Notes: generated by a model from the sequence alone, not told the origin. Counted from the first letter of the stretch, positions 15,553 through 24,336 are shown. The stretch: 64,000 nt of DNA from VRUE01 sp963753585 (GCA_963753585.1 CAVWCU010000001.1:744001-808000), one strand, 5' to 3'. Program-made: numbers and translations.

Positions 15553-15573
15553 CGCCCGGGAGACTAGTCGCAG

Positions 15574-16116
15574 CTAGGACTGGTTGAAGAAGCCTTTGTC
15601 GAGGAGACGCGCCTTCTCCTCGGCGGAGACCTCGACATTGCGCGGCGTCAGCAGGAAGATCTTCTCGGCGATCCGCTGCATGCCGCCGTCGAGCGAGTAG
15701 GTGAGGCCCGAGCAGAAGTCGATCATCCGCTTGGAGAGCTCGTGGTCGGTCGTCTGCAGGTTGAGGATCACCGGCACCGAGCGCTTGAACTGGTCGGCGA
15801 CCTGCTGGGCGTCGTTGAAGTTACGGGGGATGACGAGGTGGACCTGGACGTCGGAGTCGCCGTTGGAGACAGGCCGCAGCGTGCGCGTGCGCGACGCCGC
15901 GATCGGCTCGTCGTCGGAGAAGATGTCGTCGATCTCGTCCCGACGGGAGCGCCTGGAGGTGGGCAGGCGGCGCACCTGGCTCGAGTCACGACGGCCCTCG
16001 GCCTCTTCGGCGCCCGTCTCCGGCTCGAAATCGTCTTCGTATTCGGGGCCGTAGTCGTGGTCCTCGGCAAGGCCGAAGTAGACCAGCGCTCTATGCCATG
16101 TATCGCGTAGGGCCAT
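15574..16116 (-). CDS. sepF: Cell division protein SepF
   Basis: A 180-residue FtsZ-associated protein. It has an N-terminal amphipathic membrane-binding helix (MALRDTWHRALVYFGL), an acidic and basic disordered linker (about 20-85), and the C-terminal SepF fold. That fold starts at VQVHLVIPRNFNDAQQVADQ, followed by VILNLQTTDHELSKRMIDF and the glycine-containing dimer segment SGLTYSLDGG. It anchors the Z-ring to the membrane in actinobacteria, which lack FtsA. A -10-like CATAAT lies at 16160-16165 upstream, without a clear -35. Confidence 0.94.
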   Translation of the reverse strand: MALRDTWHRALVYFGLAEDHDYGPEYEDDFEPETGAEEAEGRRDSSQVRRLPTSRRSRRDEIDDIFSDDEPIAASRTRTLRPVSNGDSDVQVHLVIPRNFNDAQQVADQFKRSVPVILNLQTTDHELSKRMIDFCSGLTYSLDGGMQRIAEKIFLLTPRNVEVSAEEKARLLDKGFFNQS

Positions 16117-16185
16117 GGTTATCGCGTGTTTCGGCCTTCACAGGTCGATTCCTTTACTGATTATGGCTTACTTGGCGCTGTGCCC

Positions 16186-16238
16186 GCGGGTCCTGTCGCT
16201 GCAGGGGACCCACCGCCCCTTCCGGTCGCTAAAGCGTC
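16186..16238. repeat. Family D repeat, single diverged inverted copy
   Basis: Read on the minus strand it carries GACGCTTTAGCGACCG, then GGTGGGTCCCCTGC, then GCGACAGGACCCGC, in the same order as the tandem units at 3031-3154. It fills the gap between the yggS stop (16283) and the sepF upstream region. Confidence 0.8.
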
Positions 16239-16282
16239 CTCAGGGGCGGTCCCCCCTACAGCGCCACCCGCGGGAGATGCGT

Positions 16283-16915
16283 CTAGATGTAGAGCGCTGT
16301 GCCCAGGCGGATGATGGTCGCCCCCTCCTCTGCAGCAACCTGCCAGTCCTGAGAGGTGCCCATGGAGAGGCGCTCGAGGTTGTGTTGAGCTGCCAGGTCC
16401 CGGAGGCGGGCGAAGTATGGCCTGGAGTTTTCGGGGTCTGTGCTGAACGGGGGCATCGTCATTAGTCCGGCGACGCGGACGGGGCAGCGCTCTATGAAGG
16501 CGGGTAGCTCGTCCGGGCCCACTCCGCTCTTGCCCTCCTCGCCGGCTACGTTGACCTCTACCAGGACCTCGGTGGCGGGGTCGCCGTGGCGGCCGAGCTG
16601 CTCCAGGGCAGAGTCGGTGGCGACCGAGTGGATCAGCCGGCAGGCTGGCAACAGCTGCTTCACCTTGCGGCTCTGCAGGTTGCCGATGAAGTCCCACTCG
16701 AAAGCGTCGCCCCAGCGCTCGTGCTTGGCTGCCAGGTCTTGCTGGCGGTTCTCGCCGACGAGCTCCACCCCGGCCTCGGCGAGCGCTCCCATCTCCTCCA
16801 GGGACACGTACTTGGTGGCAGCGAGGATCTCCACCCCGGGCCCGGCGATCTCCCGCGCCCGCTCCAGGTTGGCGGCGATCTTCGCCGCGTCGAGCCCGTG
16901 GATCAGCCCGGGCAC
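16283..16915 (-). CDS. yggS: YggS-type pyridoxal phosphate homeostasis protein
   Basis: A 210-residue single-domain TIM-barrel PLP-binding protein (PLPBP family) that buffers cellular PLP and has no known catalysis. The PLP lysine is in VEILAATKYVSLEEM. Further conserved blocks are VGENRQQDLAAKHERW, FIGNLQSRKVKQLLP, EVNVAGEEGKSGV and the C-terminal LSMGTSQDW. The best start is a GTG at 16915, one base after the pgeF stop; the frame is open upstream only within pgeF. Adjacent to sepF, as in many Gram-positives. Confidence 0.9.
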   Translation of the reverse strand: MPGLIHGLDAAKIAANLERAREIAGPGVEILAATKYVSLEEMGALAEAGVELVGENRQQDLAAKHERWGDAFEWDFIGNLQSRKVKQLLPACRLIHSVATDSALEQLGRHGDPATEVLVEVNVAGEEGKSGVGPDELPAFIERCPVRVAGLMTMPPFSTDPENSRPYFARLRDLAAQHNLERLSMGTSQDWQVAAEEGATIIRLGTALYI

Positions 16916-16916
16916 G

Positions 16917-17507
16917 TCAGGCCGCCTCGCCGTCGAGCCAGACGAGACCGGCCTGACGCCTCGGGTCGCCGTCGCGTCGGTGTGAGAAGAAGAGGTCGGG
17001 CTCGCAACAGGTGCAGAGGTCCGCGGACTCCACCTCTTCGACCCCCGCCTCGCGCAGCTGCCGCCGCGCCTCGCGCCAGAGGTCGACCTCGTAGCAACAG
17101 GGACCGATGCCGGGGCCGATTGCCGCAGCGGTCGCGCGCACAGCGAGGGCGCCACGGATGGCGATCTCACTTTCCAGGCCCCGCCGGCCGCAGTGCAGGA
17201 TCGCCGCGCCCTCCGGTCCGGCAACCGCAATCGGAAGGCAGTCGGCGCCGAAGACGAGGCCGACGGTCCCGGGGTCGGCGATCACGTGCCCGTCGGCCTC
17301 GGCGGAGACCTCGCCATGGCCGTGGAAGATTAGGTCGGTGCCGTGGACCTGGCAGGCGTTGACGATCCCGCCGGGATCGACCCCAAGAGCCGCCAGCGGC
17401 GCAAGGCTCTCTTTCGCCGAGCCGAGCGTGCGCGTCGTGAAGGCCGCGGTGGCCCCGGGCAGGCGCGCCTCCAGCCAACGCCCTCCGTCCTTTTCACGCC
17501 ACTCCAT
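16917..17507 (-). CDS. pgeF: Polyphenol oxidase family protein (YfiH/PgeF)
   Basis: A 196-residue member of the DUF152/YfiH family. PgeF in E. coli is a peptidoglycan-editing factor that corrects L-Ser-containing stem peptides; other members act on purine nucleosides or phenols. Conserved His/Cys sites are visible in NACQVHGTD, FGADCLPIAV, ILHCGRRGLE and GPGIGPCCYEV. The usual GWRG motif after the His-Cys is replaced here by CGRRG. Shorter than the about 240 of E. coli PgeF. The start overlaps cca by 14 nt. Confidence 0.85.
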   Translation of the reverse strand: MEWREKDGGRWLEARLPGATAAFTTRTLGSAKESLAPLAALGVDPGGIVNACQVHGTDLIFHGHGEVSAEADGHVIADPGTVGLVFGADCLPIAVAGPEGAAILHCGRRGLESEIAIRGALAVRATAAAIGPGIGPCCYEVDLWREARRQLREAGVEEVESADLCTCCEPDLFFSHRRDGDPRRQAGLVWLDGEAA

Positions 17508-18618
17508 TGCCGCCTCCGGCCGCCTCCAGGGCCACGGCCAGCTCCTGCTCCCGCCCGGAGACCTCGCCGTCGAGCTTGCGCCGCAGGGCCTCCCGCAGGC
17601 CGCGGCCGAGGGCCGGGCCCTCGGGAACGCCGGCCGTCATCAAGTCCGAGCCGTCGATCTCGAGGGCCACCACGCGCCACTCGGCCAGGTAGCGGTCAAG
17701 CCACTCGGCGCCCAGCGCCCGGGCGAGGACCAACTCGACCGGGCTACGGCTCTCTGCCAATTCCACCCCTTCCGAGGGCCGTTCGGGTCGCTCCCGTGCA
17801 AGCGCCTCCTCTCCGTCGGCGGGCCCCAACGCCGCCATGAGCAGCGAGCGTGGGCGGGGCGCGACTTCACTCCAGGGCCCTGAGCCAAGCAGCTCCGCTG
17901 CGCTGCGCGCCAGCTCCACTCCGCCCGGTCGCAGCTCGACCAGCCCCCACTCCGCGAGCAGGGCGAAGGCACGAGGTGCCTCCTCCTCCGCCGCGAGCCG
18001 AAGCAGCTCGGCCTCCCGCCGATCGCCGGAGACGGTGCCGAGGTCCGCTCCGCGCAGGAGCTCCTCGGTCTCCGGCTCGGGCGCGAAGCCGAAGCGCGCC
18101 GCATACCTCGCCGCCCGGATCGCGCGGGTCGGGTCGTCCACGAAGGAGCGTGGGTGGAGGACCCGCAACACCCCCGCCTCGAGGTCCTCGCGACCGCCGT
18201 GCGGGTCGATCAGGCGCGACTCTCCCCGCAGCGGGATCGCCATCGCGTTGATCGTGAAGTCGCGCCGGGCCAGATCGGCCTCGACGTGCTCCGCCGGCTC
18301 GACGACCGGCAGCGCGCCCGGCTGCGGGTAGCTCTCCGCGCGGGCGCTGGCAATGTCGACCTCGTGCCCGTCCAGCTTCACCTTCGCCGTTGAGAAGCGC
18401 TCATGCGAGACGACCTCGGCGCCGAGCAGTCCCGCGAGGGCGGCGGCGTCGCCCTCGACGACGAGGTCGATGTCGGCGCGGCCGCGCCCGAGCAGCAGGT
18501 CCCGCACCGCACCGCCGACCAAGTAGACGGGCTCGGTCGCGACCTCGCTGACGACGTCGAGCTCGGGGTGGACGTGGGCAAGCGCCTCGGCGAGGCCCCC
18601 GCTGGGCTCCCCTTGCAT
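17494..18618 (-). CDS. cca: tRNA nucleotidyltransferase / poly(A) polymerase family (CCA-adding type)
   Basis: A 374-residue class II nucleotidyltransferase. The catalytic head holds VYLVGGAVRDLLLGRGRADI, followed by DLVVEG, in which GG and DxD bind nucleotide and metal. Next come RRDFTINAMAIPL and DPTRAIRAARYAARFGF. The C-terminal half is variable and Leu/Glu/Arg-rich. It adds or repairs the tRNA 3' CCA end. No HD domain is evident. The start at 18618 overlaps the hisF stop by one base (TGATG). Shorter than actinobacterial PcnA-type proteins (about 480). Confidence 0.85.
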   Translation of the reverse strand: MQGEPSGGLAEALAHVHPELDVVSEVATEPVYLVGGAVRDLLLGRGRADIDLVVEGDAAALAGLLGAEVVSHERFSTAKVKLDGHEVDIASARAESYPQPGALPVVEPAEHVEADLARRDFTINAMAIPLRGESRLIDPHGGREDLEAGVLRVLHPRSFVDDPTRAIRAARYAARFGFAPEPETEELLRGADLGTVSGDRREAELLRLAAEEEAPRAFALLAEWGLVELRPGGVELARSAAELLGSGPWSEVAPRPRSLLMAALGPADGEEALARERPERPSEGVELAESRSPVELVLARALGAEWLDRYLAEWRVVALEIDGSDLMTAGVPEGPALGRGLREALRRKLDGEVSGREQELAVALEAAGGGNGVA

Positions 18619-19376
18619 CAGAGCCGAACCGGGATGCCGTCGGCGGCGAGGCGCTCCTTCGCATCGTGCACGCGGAAGGTGCCGTAGTGGAAGATCGAGG
18701 CACAGAGGACGGCGTCGGCTCCACCGTCGGCGATCGCCTCGCTCAGGTGCTCGAGCGTGCCGGCTCCGCCCGAAGCGATCACCGGAACCGAGACGGCGTC
18801 GGCGACAGCACGGGTCAGCTCGATGTCGTAGCCGTCGTTGGTGCCGTCGCGGTCCATGCTGGTCAGCAACACCTCGCCGGCCCCAAGCTCCACCGCCTCC
18901 CGCGCCCACCCGACCGCGTCTCGCCCGTCGACCTTCTTCCGGCCCCCGTTGACATAGACGCCCCAGCTCTCGCCTTCGCGCTTGGCGTCGATCGCAATCA
19001 CGACGCACTGGGCTCCGAAGTGGTCGGCCAGCTCGCTCAGCAGCTCGGGACGCGCCAGCGCCGAGGAGTTGACCGAGACCTTGTCGGCGCCGGCGTCGAG
19101 CACCGCCTGGGCGTCGGGCACCGAGCGGATCCCGCCGCCGATCGTGAAGGGGATGAAGACGTTGTCGGCGGTACGCCGTGCCAGCTCGACGATCGTCTCG
19201 CGCTTCTCGTGCGAGGCGGTGATGTCGAGGAAGACCAGCTCGTCGGCGCCCTCGGCGTCGTAGCGCTCCGCCAGCTCGACCGGGTCGCCGGCGTCGCGCA
19301 GGCCGACGAAGTTGGTGCCCTTGACCACGCGACCGGCGTCGACGTCGAGGCAGGGAATAACTCGCTTCAAAACCAT
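18618..19376 (-). CDS. hisF: Imidazole glycerol phosphate synthase, cyclase subunit
   Basis: A 252-residue TIM-barrel enzyme that joins PRFAR with ammonia from HisH to give IGP and AICAR. Conserved: RVIPCLDVDAGRVVKGTNF with the catalytic Asp, the VFLDITAS strand, IPFTIGGGIRS, and the second Asp in VLLTSMDRDGTNDGYD. It is the last his gene of the cluster and is separated from hisA by a 72-nt gap that holds palindrome A2; cca follows with a 1-nt overlap. Confidence 0.97.
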   Translation of the reverse strand: MVLKRVIPCLDVDAGRVVKGTNFVGLRDAGDPVELAERYDAEGADELVFLDITASHEKRETIVELARRTADNVFIPFTIGGGIRSVPDAQAVLDAGADKVSVNSSALARPELLSELADHFGAQCVVIAIDAKREGESWGVYVNGGRKKVDGRDAVGWAREAVELGAGEVLLTSMDRDGTNDGYDIELTRAVADAVSVPVIASGGAGTLEHLSEAIADGGADAVLCASIFHYGTFRVHDAKERLAADGIPVRL

Positions 19377-19396
19377 CGCTACAGCCTAAGCCTCCT

Positions 19397-19446
19397 GCTG
19401 ACTTCGTCTTTAGGGGGCGTATAGCGCCACAAAACACGAAGTCAGC
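19397..19446. repeat. Family A palindromic element, copy 2, inside the his operon
   Basis: Arms GCTGACTTCG (19397-19406) and CGAAGTCAGC (19437-19446) are identical to those at 565-614, and again enclose exactly 30 nt with an inner GGCGTATAGCGCC hairpin. It occupies most of the hisA-hisF gap, whereas the other his junctions overlap. Confidence 0.85.
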
Positions 19447-19448
19447 GA

Positions 19449-20171
19449 TCAGCGGAGGGCGGTAATGGCCTCGGCGACGGTGAACTTGCGCTCGTAGAGG
19501 GCTCGGCCGACTATGGCGCCCTCTACGTTGGGAGCAGCCTCGCGGGCGAGGGACTCGAGGTGGGAGAGGTCTCCGACTCCGCCCGAGGCGATTATTTGAG
19601 CTTGGGTGGCCGCTGCGATTCGGGTCAGCTCGGCCATTGCGGGACCCTCCATCGTGCCGTCGACCTCGATTGCTGTGCAGAGGAAGCGGGCAACGCCCCG
19701 CTCACCGAGGTCCGCGACGGCGTTGGCCACATCGACGTCGCTGGCCTCGGTCCAGCCGGCCAGGGAGACCTTGCCGTCGCGGGCGTCGACGGAAACGACT
19801 ACGCGGTCGCCGTGGGCCTCAAGTGCGGCGGCGAGGAGCTCAGGGTCGCGCAGTGCTGCGGTGCCGATTACGACTCGCTCCGCGCCGGCGTCCAGCACCG
19901 CCGCGACCGACGCCTCGTCGCGCAGGCCGCCGCCGACCTGGATCGGGCACTCGACCGCCGCTGCGATTCGTCCGATCGCGTCCAGGTTTCGGGGCTCCCC
20001 CGCCTTCGCCCCATCGAGGTCGACCACGTGCAGGATCTCCGCCCCTTCGCCGGCCCAGCGCTTCGCCGCGTCGACCGGGTCGGCGTCGTAGGCGGTCTCG
20101 CGCTCGTAGTCGCCCTGGGTCAGCCGCACGGCCTGGCCGCCGCGGATGTCGATCGCGGGATAGAGGATCAC
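19449..20171 (-). CDS. hisA: ProFAR isomerase (HisA), possibly also TrpF-active (PriA-like)
   Basis: A 240-residue TIM barrel that isomerises ProFAR to PRFAR in histidine synthesis. Conserved: YPAIDIRGGQAVRLTQGDY with the catalytic Asp, VDLDGAKAG, IQVGGGLRDEA, and the second half-barrel VVSVDARDGKVSLAGW. In actinobacteria lacking trpF this protein (PriA) also isomerises PRA; sequence alone does not decide that here. The start overlaps the hisH stop by 4 nt. Confidence 0.95.
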   Translation of the reverse strand: MILYPAIDIRGGQAVRLTQGDYERETAYDADPVDAAKRWAGEGAEILHVVDLDGAKAGEPRNLDAIGRIAAAVECPIQVGGGLRDEASVAAVLDAGAERVVIGTAALRDPELLAAALEAHGDRVVVSVDARDGKVSLAGWTEASDVDVANAVADLGERGVARFLCTAIEVDGTMEGPAMAELTRIAAATQAQIIASGGVGDLSHLESLAREAAPNVEGAIVGRALYERKFTVAEAITALR

Positions 20172-20797
20172 GCCGGGACAGAGGCGCAGATGCCGGCGAA
20201 GTTGGAGAGCAACCGCAACCCGGCGGCGCTCGACTTCTCCGGGTGGAACTGGACGCCGAAGACGTTGTCGCGCTCGGCCGCGCAGGCGAAGCGGGCCCCG
20301 TACTCCGCCGTGCCGAGAAGATCGCCGGGCTCGGGGTGCGGCGCGAAGGAGTGGACCAGGTAGAAGGGCGTCTCGGTGTCGATCCCCTCGGTGAGCCGCG
20401 ACTCGCGCTCCCAGCGGACCGGAGACCAGCCGATGTGCGGGACCTTGAGCCCGGGCGCGTCGAGCTCTGCCACCCCGCCCGCCAGCAGGCCGAGGCCCTC
20501 CGCCCCGCCCAACTCCGTGGTCGAGTCGAAGAGCAGCTGCAGGCCCAGGCAGATCCCGAGGATCGGGACGCCGGCCTCGCGGCGCTCGGCGATCGTCTCG
20601 TCGAGCCTCCGCTCGCGCACCACGGCCATTGCCTTGGGGAAGGCGCCCACGCCGGGCAGGATCAGGCCGTCGGCGGCACGGATCGTGTCGGCGTCGCTGG
20701 CGATCGTCGCGGTCGCGCCGACGTGCTCGAGCGCCTTCTCGACCGAGCGCAGGTTGCCCATCCCGTAGTCGAGGATGCAGATCCGAGCGCTACTCAT
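20168..20797 (-). CDS. hisH: Imidazole glycerol phosphate synthase, glutaminase subunit
   Basis: A 209-residue class I glutamine amidotransferase partner of HisF. The nucleophile Cys is in ILGICLGLQLLF; the His-Glu pair is in GVQFHPEKSSAAG. The N-terminus ICILDYGMGNLRSVEKALEH is canonical. It overlaps hisB by 8 nt and hisA by 4 nt, so the proteins are probably made in step. Confidence 0.96.
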   Translation of the reverse strand: MSSARICILDYGMGNLRSVEKALEHVGATATIASDADTIRAADGLILPGVGAFPKAMAVVRERRLDETIAERREAGVPILGICLGLQLLFDSTTELGGAEGLGLLAGGVAELDAPGLKVPHIGWSPVRWERESRLTEGIDTETPFYLVHSFAPHPEPGDLLGTAEYGARFACAAERDNVFGVQFHPEKSSAAGLRLLSNFAGICASVPA

Positions 20798-21380
20798 TGA
20801 GCGTTCCCTTTGTCGACGGCACGCCGCTCTCCTCGGGGTCGACGGAGACCGCCACCCGCAGGGCGCGGGCGAAGGCCTTGAAGCAGGCCTCGATCATGTG
20901 GTGGGCGTTGGTCCCGTAACGAACCGAGATGTGCAGGGTCAACTTGGCGCTGTTGGAGACGGCGCGGAAGAACTCCTCGGCGAGCTCGGTGTCGAAGCCG
21001 GCGATCGAGGTCGTCGGCAGGTCGGCGTCGAAGACGCAGTGCGGACGGCCCGAGATGTCGATCGCACACTCCGCCAGGGACTCGTCCATCGGCACCACGG
21101 CCGAGCCGTAGCGCCGGATCCCCGCCCGGTCGCCGAGCGCCTCGTCGAGCGCCTGTCCGAGCACGATGCCGACGTCCTCCACCGTGTGGTGGGCACCGGT
21201 CTCCAGATCGCCGTTCGCCTCGACCTTCAGCCCCAGCCGCCCGTGGCGGGCGAGCAGGTCGAGCATGTGGTCGAGGAACCCGACCCCCGTGGCCGAGCTC
21301 GACTCGCCCCCGTCGAGGTCGAGGGAGAGCTTGATCTGCGTCTCAGCCGTGCTGCGCTCTTTCGTTGCTGTTCTGCTCAT
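20790..21380 (-). CDS. hisB: Imidazoleglycerol-phosphate dehydratase
   Basis: A 196-residue Mn-dependent enzyme that dehydrates IGP to imidazole acetol phosphate. Both duplicated metal-binding HHxxE motifs are present: GAHHTVEDVGIVLG and NAHHMIEACFKAF. It is monofunctional, without the phosphatase domain of the E. coli fusion. Its ATG overlaps the hisD stop (ATGA). Confidence 0.96.
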   Translation of the reverse strand: MSRTATKERSTAETQIKLSLDLDGGESSSATGVGFLDHMLDLLARHGRLGLKVEANGDLETGAHHTVEDVGIVLGQALDEALGDRAGIRRYGSAVVPMDESLAECAIDISGRPHCVFDADLPTTSIAGFDTELAEEFFRAVSNSAKLTLHISVRYGTNAHHMIEACFKAFARALRVAVSVDPEESGVPSTKGTLNE

Positions 21381-22663
21381 TTCTCAGTCCTAATCATCGC
21401 CGACTCGCCATGGACGGGGAATCCCTCGGCCCGGGCAAGCCGGTCGACGTGTGGAGCAAGCTTCGCCGCGGCGTCGGCGGGAACCTTCACAGTCGAGATC
21501 TTGCGGCGGAAGACGTCTGGGCCGAGCGGTCCCGAGAAGCGGCCGGCGCTTTCAGTGGGGAGCACGTGGTTGGAGCCGGCCACGTAGTCACCGAACGCCG
21601 TCGCTGCGTGACGGCCGGCAAAGACGCAGCCGGCTGCTGTGACGCGGTCGGCGAGGAGCACGGCGTCCTCCTCCATCAGCTGAAGGTGCTCGGGGGCGAA
21701 GGCATTGGCTAGGTCGATCGCGTCGCTCAGATCGGGCACTTGGACCAAGGCCAGCGGGACATCTCCAACACCGGGGCGCTCACTCGCGACTCGCTCGGTT
21801 GCCGCACCCACCGCTTCCAGCACCGCCTCCTCCACGGCAACGGCGACCAGTGCCCCCTCTCCCCCATGCTCGGCCTGGGCACAGAGGTCGAGTGCCGCCC
21901 ACTCAGGATCGGTGTCATGGCCGGCTACCAGCATCAACTCGGAGGGACCGGCATAGGAGTCGATGCCAACGATCCCGTAGACCCTCCGCTTGGCCTCTTG
22001 GACCCAATCATTCCCAGGGCCTGCAATAACGCTGACGAACTCGATCGTCTCGGTCCCGTAGGCAAGAGCAAAAATTGCCTGCGCACCGCCCATTGCGTAA
22101 ACCTCACTGACCCCACAAAGCGCAGCAGCAGCAAGAACAACGTCATTGACCTTGCCATTCGGATCAGGAGGTGTCGCCAGTGCAATGCGGGCAACACCGG
22201 CTGTCTGCGCCGGGATTGCGCACATGAGGACACTGGATGGATACGCAGCCCGGCCCCCAGGTGCATAGATCCCCGCTGCCCTCACGGGTACATCCCGGAT
22301 GGTGACCGATTGCCCTTGCGGCAGTTCAACGGTTCTCGATTCAGTGTTGACTTGGGATTCCGCCACCGCCCGGATGTTTGACGCTGCAACCTCCATCGTT
22401 TCCCGTAGAGCCGGATCGATCCTCGACAGTGCGGCGGCAACCTCTTCGGGCGCTATTTGCAGAGATGTGAGAGCAACCTCGGTGGCGTCCAAGCGAGCGG
22501 TCAGCTCCAAAATCGCCTTGTCTCGGTTTTGACCCCTACAAGCTCGTTCGATCTCATCGAGAGTGTCATCAAGTTGCGGATTGAGCTGACTGCTCGTCGC
22601 CCAGACACGAACCTCCGAGGCAGTGTCCTTCCCTCCGCGCCACTCGAAGCGCCGCACCCTCAT
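21377..22663 (-). CDS. hisD: Histidinol dehydrogenase
   Basis: A 428-residue Zn enzyme for the last two steps of histidine synthesis. Catalytic and ligand regions: CAQAEHGGEGALVAV, the Glu-His pair in AFAPEHLQLM, GDYVAGSNHVLPTESAGRFS, and GPGNDWVQEAKRRVYG. The start ATG (22663) overlaps the hisG stop by 4 nt. The middle of the gene, about 21900-22620, is visibly poorer in G+C (roughly 50-62% per 60-nt line) than the about 70% of its neighbours and uses more A/T-ending codons, suggesting an imported or recombined segment. The reading frame is intact. Confidence 0.95.
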   Translation of the reverse strand: MRVRRFEWRGGKDTASEVRVWATSSQLNPQLDDTLDEIERACRGQNRDKAILELTARLDATEVALTSLQIAPEEVAAALSRIDPALRETMEVAASNIRAVAESQVNTESRTVELPQGQSVTIRDVPVRAAGIYAPGGRAAYPSSVLMCAIPAQTAGVARIALATPPDPNGKVNDVVLAAAALCGVSEVYAMGGAQAIFALAYGTETIEFVSVIAGPGNDWVQEAKRRVYGIVGIDSYAGPSELMLVAGHDTDPEWAALDLCAQAEHGGEGALVAVAVEEAVLEAVGAATERVASERPGVGDVPLALVQVPDLSDAIDLANAFAPEHLQLMEEDAVLLADRVTAAGCVFAGRHAATAFGDYVAGSNHVLPTESAGRFSGPLGPDVFRRKISTVKVPADAAAKLAPHVDRLARAEGFPVHGESAMIRTEK

Positions 22664-23340
22664 CCCGCCATCGCCTCCCGCAGCTTCGCCGTCAAGTCGT
22701 CCACCTCGGCGGCCCGCAGCTTGTGCGCGACCCGGTTGGCGACGAACCTCGCCGTGCACTCGAGGATCTCCTCGCGGACCTCGAGGTCGTTCTCCTTCAG
22801 GGTGCGGCCGGTGGCGACGAGGTCGACGATGCCGTCGGCGAGGCCGATCAGGGGCGCCAGCTCGATCGAACCCTTGACCTCGATCACCTCGACCTGGCGC
22901 CCGGTCGACTCGAAGTGGCGTTCGGCCGTGCGCGGGTACTTGGTCGCGATCCGCATCATCCCCAGGCGGCGCTGGGACTCCCCCAGGCTCTCGTCCCCCT
23001 TGCGCGCGGCGAGAACCATGCGGCAGCGGCCAAAACCGAGGTCGAGCAGCTCGTAGACGACCCGGTCGGCCTGCTCGAGCAGAACGTCCTTGCCGGTGAT
23101 GCCGACGTCGGCGGCGCCGGCCTCGACGTAGGTCGGCACGTCGGAGGGACGCATGGTGACCAGCGTGATGCCCTCCGTCTCGAAGATCAGCGAGCGCGAC
23201 TCGCCGCGCACCTCGCTCGTGTCGATTCCGATCGCGTCGAGGGCGTCGAGCGTCTCGCCGAGCAGGGCTCCGCGCGGCACCGCCAGCTTCAGCGGGCCCT
23301 CGGCCTTGGTGTGACCCAGTCCGGCGACCTCGACGCTCAC
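22660..23340 (-). CDS. hisG: ATP phosphoribosyltransferase catalytic subunit, short form
   Basis: A 226-residue enzyme for the first step of histidine synthesis, joining ATP and PRPP. The LKLAVPRGALLGETLDAL start and the PRPP-binding region GIVDLVATGRTLKENDL are visible. The C-terminal regulatory ACT-like domain of long HisG is missing, so this is the short type that needs HisZ; hisZ lies directly upstream with a 4-nt overlap. Histidine feedback should therefore act through the HisG-HisZ complex. Confidence 0.95.
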   Translation of the reverse strand: MSVEVAGLGHTKAEGPLKLAVPRGALLGETLDALDAIGIDTSEVRGESRSLIFETEGITLVTMRPSDVPTYVEAGAADVGITGKDVLLEQADRVVYELLDLGFGRCRMVLAARKGDESLGESQRRLGMMRIATKYPRTAERHFESTGRQVEVIEVKGSIELAPLIGLADGIVDLVATGRTLKENDLEVREEILECTARFVANRVAHKLRAAEVDDLTAKLREAMAG

Positions 23341-24329
23341 GGTCCCTCCCCCCCGCGCGCCTCCTCCATCTGGGCGACGTGCACCCGCTCCAGGTACAGG
23401 GCGAACCCCGCCGCCGGCAGGTCGAGGCCGAAGCGCTTCAGCAGGCCGTCGTAGCGGCCGCCCCCGCCGAGGACGTGGCCGATCGCCGGGTCGTAGACCT
23501 CGAGGATCGCGCCGCTGTAGTAGCCGAGGTCGCGCAGCAGCCCGAGGTCGATCTGGACGCGGTCGGCGACCCCGCGCGCCTCCAACGCCTCGAAGGTCTC
23601 GCCGATCCGGGCCGTGGCCCGCTCGACCGCCGCGCCCCCCAGCGCACGCGCCTCCTCCAGCACCTCCTTGCCGCCGCGCAGCTGCGAGAGCGCGACGCAG
23701 GTGGCGACCCGCTCGGCGTCGATCCCCTCGAGATCGGAGAGCTCGGCCTCCAGCCCGACCAAGTCATGGGCGGCGAGCCGGCCGAGCACCGAGTCGCGGG
23801 CCTCGCCCTCGACGCCCAGCTCGCTGAGCAGCTGGCGGAAGAGGTCGGAGTCGCCGAGCCCGATCACGGCGCGGTTAAGCCCGGCGGCGTCGAGCGTCGC
23901 CTCCAGCACATCCACCACCTCGGCGGTGCCCTCCGGCGCGGGCGCCCCGATCAGCTCGACCCCGGCCTGGGCGAACTCGCGCATCTGGCCGCGCTGCGGG
24001 CGCACGGCGCGGAAGGCATTGGCGAGGTAGCAGAGGCGGATCGGCGGATCGGCGCCGCCATAGCGGCTGGCGACGAGGCGGGCGATCGGCACGGTCATGT
24101 CGGAGCGCAGGGCGAGCAGGTCGCCGCGCTCGTCGAAGAAGCGGTAGGCCGAAGCGGCGGTGCGGCCGTCGCCGCGGCCCATCACCTCGTCGTACTCGAT
24201 CGCCGGCGTCGATACCTCGCCGTAGCCGCGGCTCTCGAAGACCTCGATCATCGCCAGGTGCAGCCGGCGAAGCTCGCGCATCTCGTCGGGCAGCACGTCA
24301 CGGGTGCCTGGGGGTATCGGGTGGATCAT
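23337..24329 (-). CDS. hisZ: ATP phosphoribosyltransferase regulatory subunit
   Basis: A 330-residue paralogue of histidyl-tRNA synthetase without the anticodon-binding domain. HisRS-like blocks are seen: PPGTRDVLPDEMRELRRLHL, LRSDMTVPIARLVAS, RAVRPQRGQMREFAQAGVEL and GGGGRYDGLLKRFG. The length and linkage to short hisG identify HisZ rather than HisS; it confers histidine regulation on HisG. It is the first his gene and has a leaderless-type promoter between it and murA. Confidence 0.9.
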   Translation of the reverse strand: MIHPIPPGTRDVLPDEMRELRRLHLAMIEVFESRGYGEVSTPAIEYDEVMGRGDGRTAASAYRFFDERGDLLALRSDMTVPIARLVASRYGGADPPIRLCYLANAFRAVRPQRGQMREFAQAGVELIGAPAPEGTAEVVDVLEATLDAAGLNRAVIGLGDSDLFRQLLSELGVEGEARDSVLGRLAAHDLVGLEAELSDLEGIDAERVATCVALSQLRGGKEVLEEARALGGAAVERATARIGETFEALEARGVADRVQIDLGLLRDLGYYSGAILEVYDPAIGHVLGGGGRYDGLLKRFGLDLPAAGFALYLERVHVAQMEEARGGEGP

Positions 24330-24336
24330 CCGCCGG

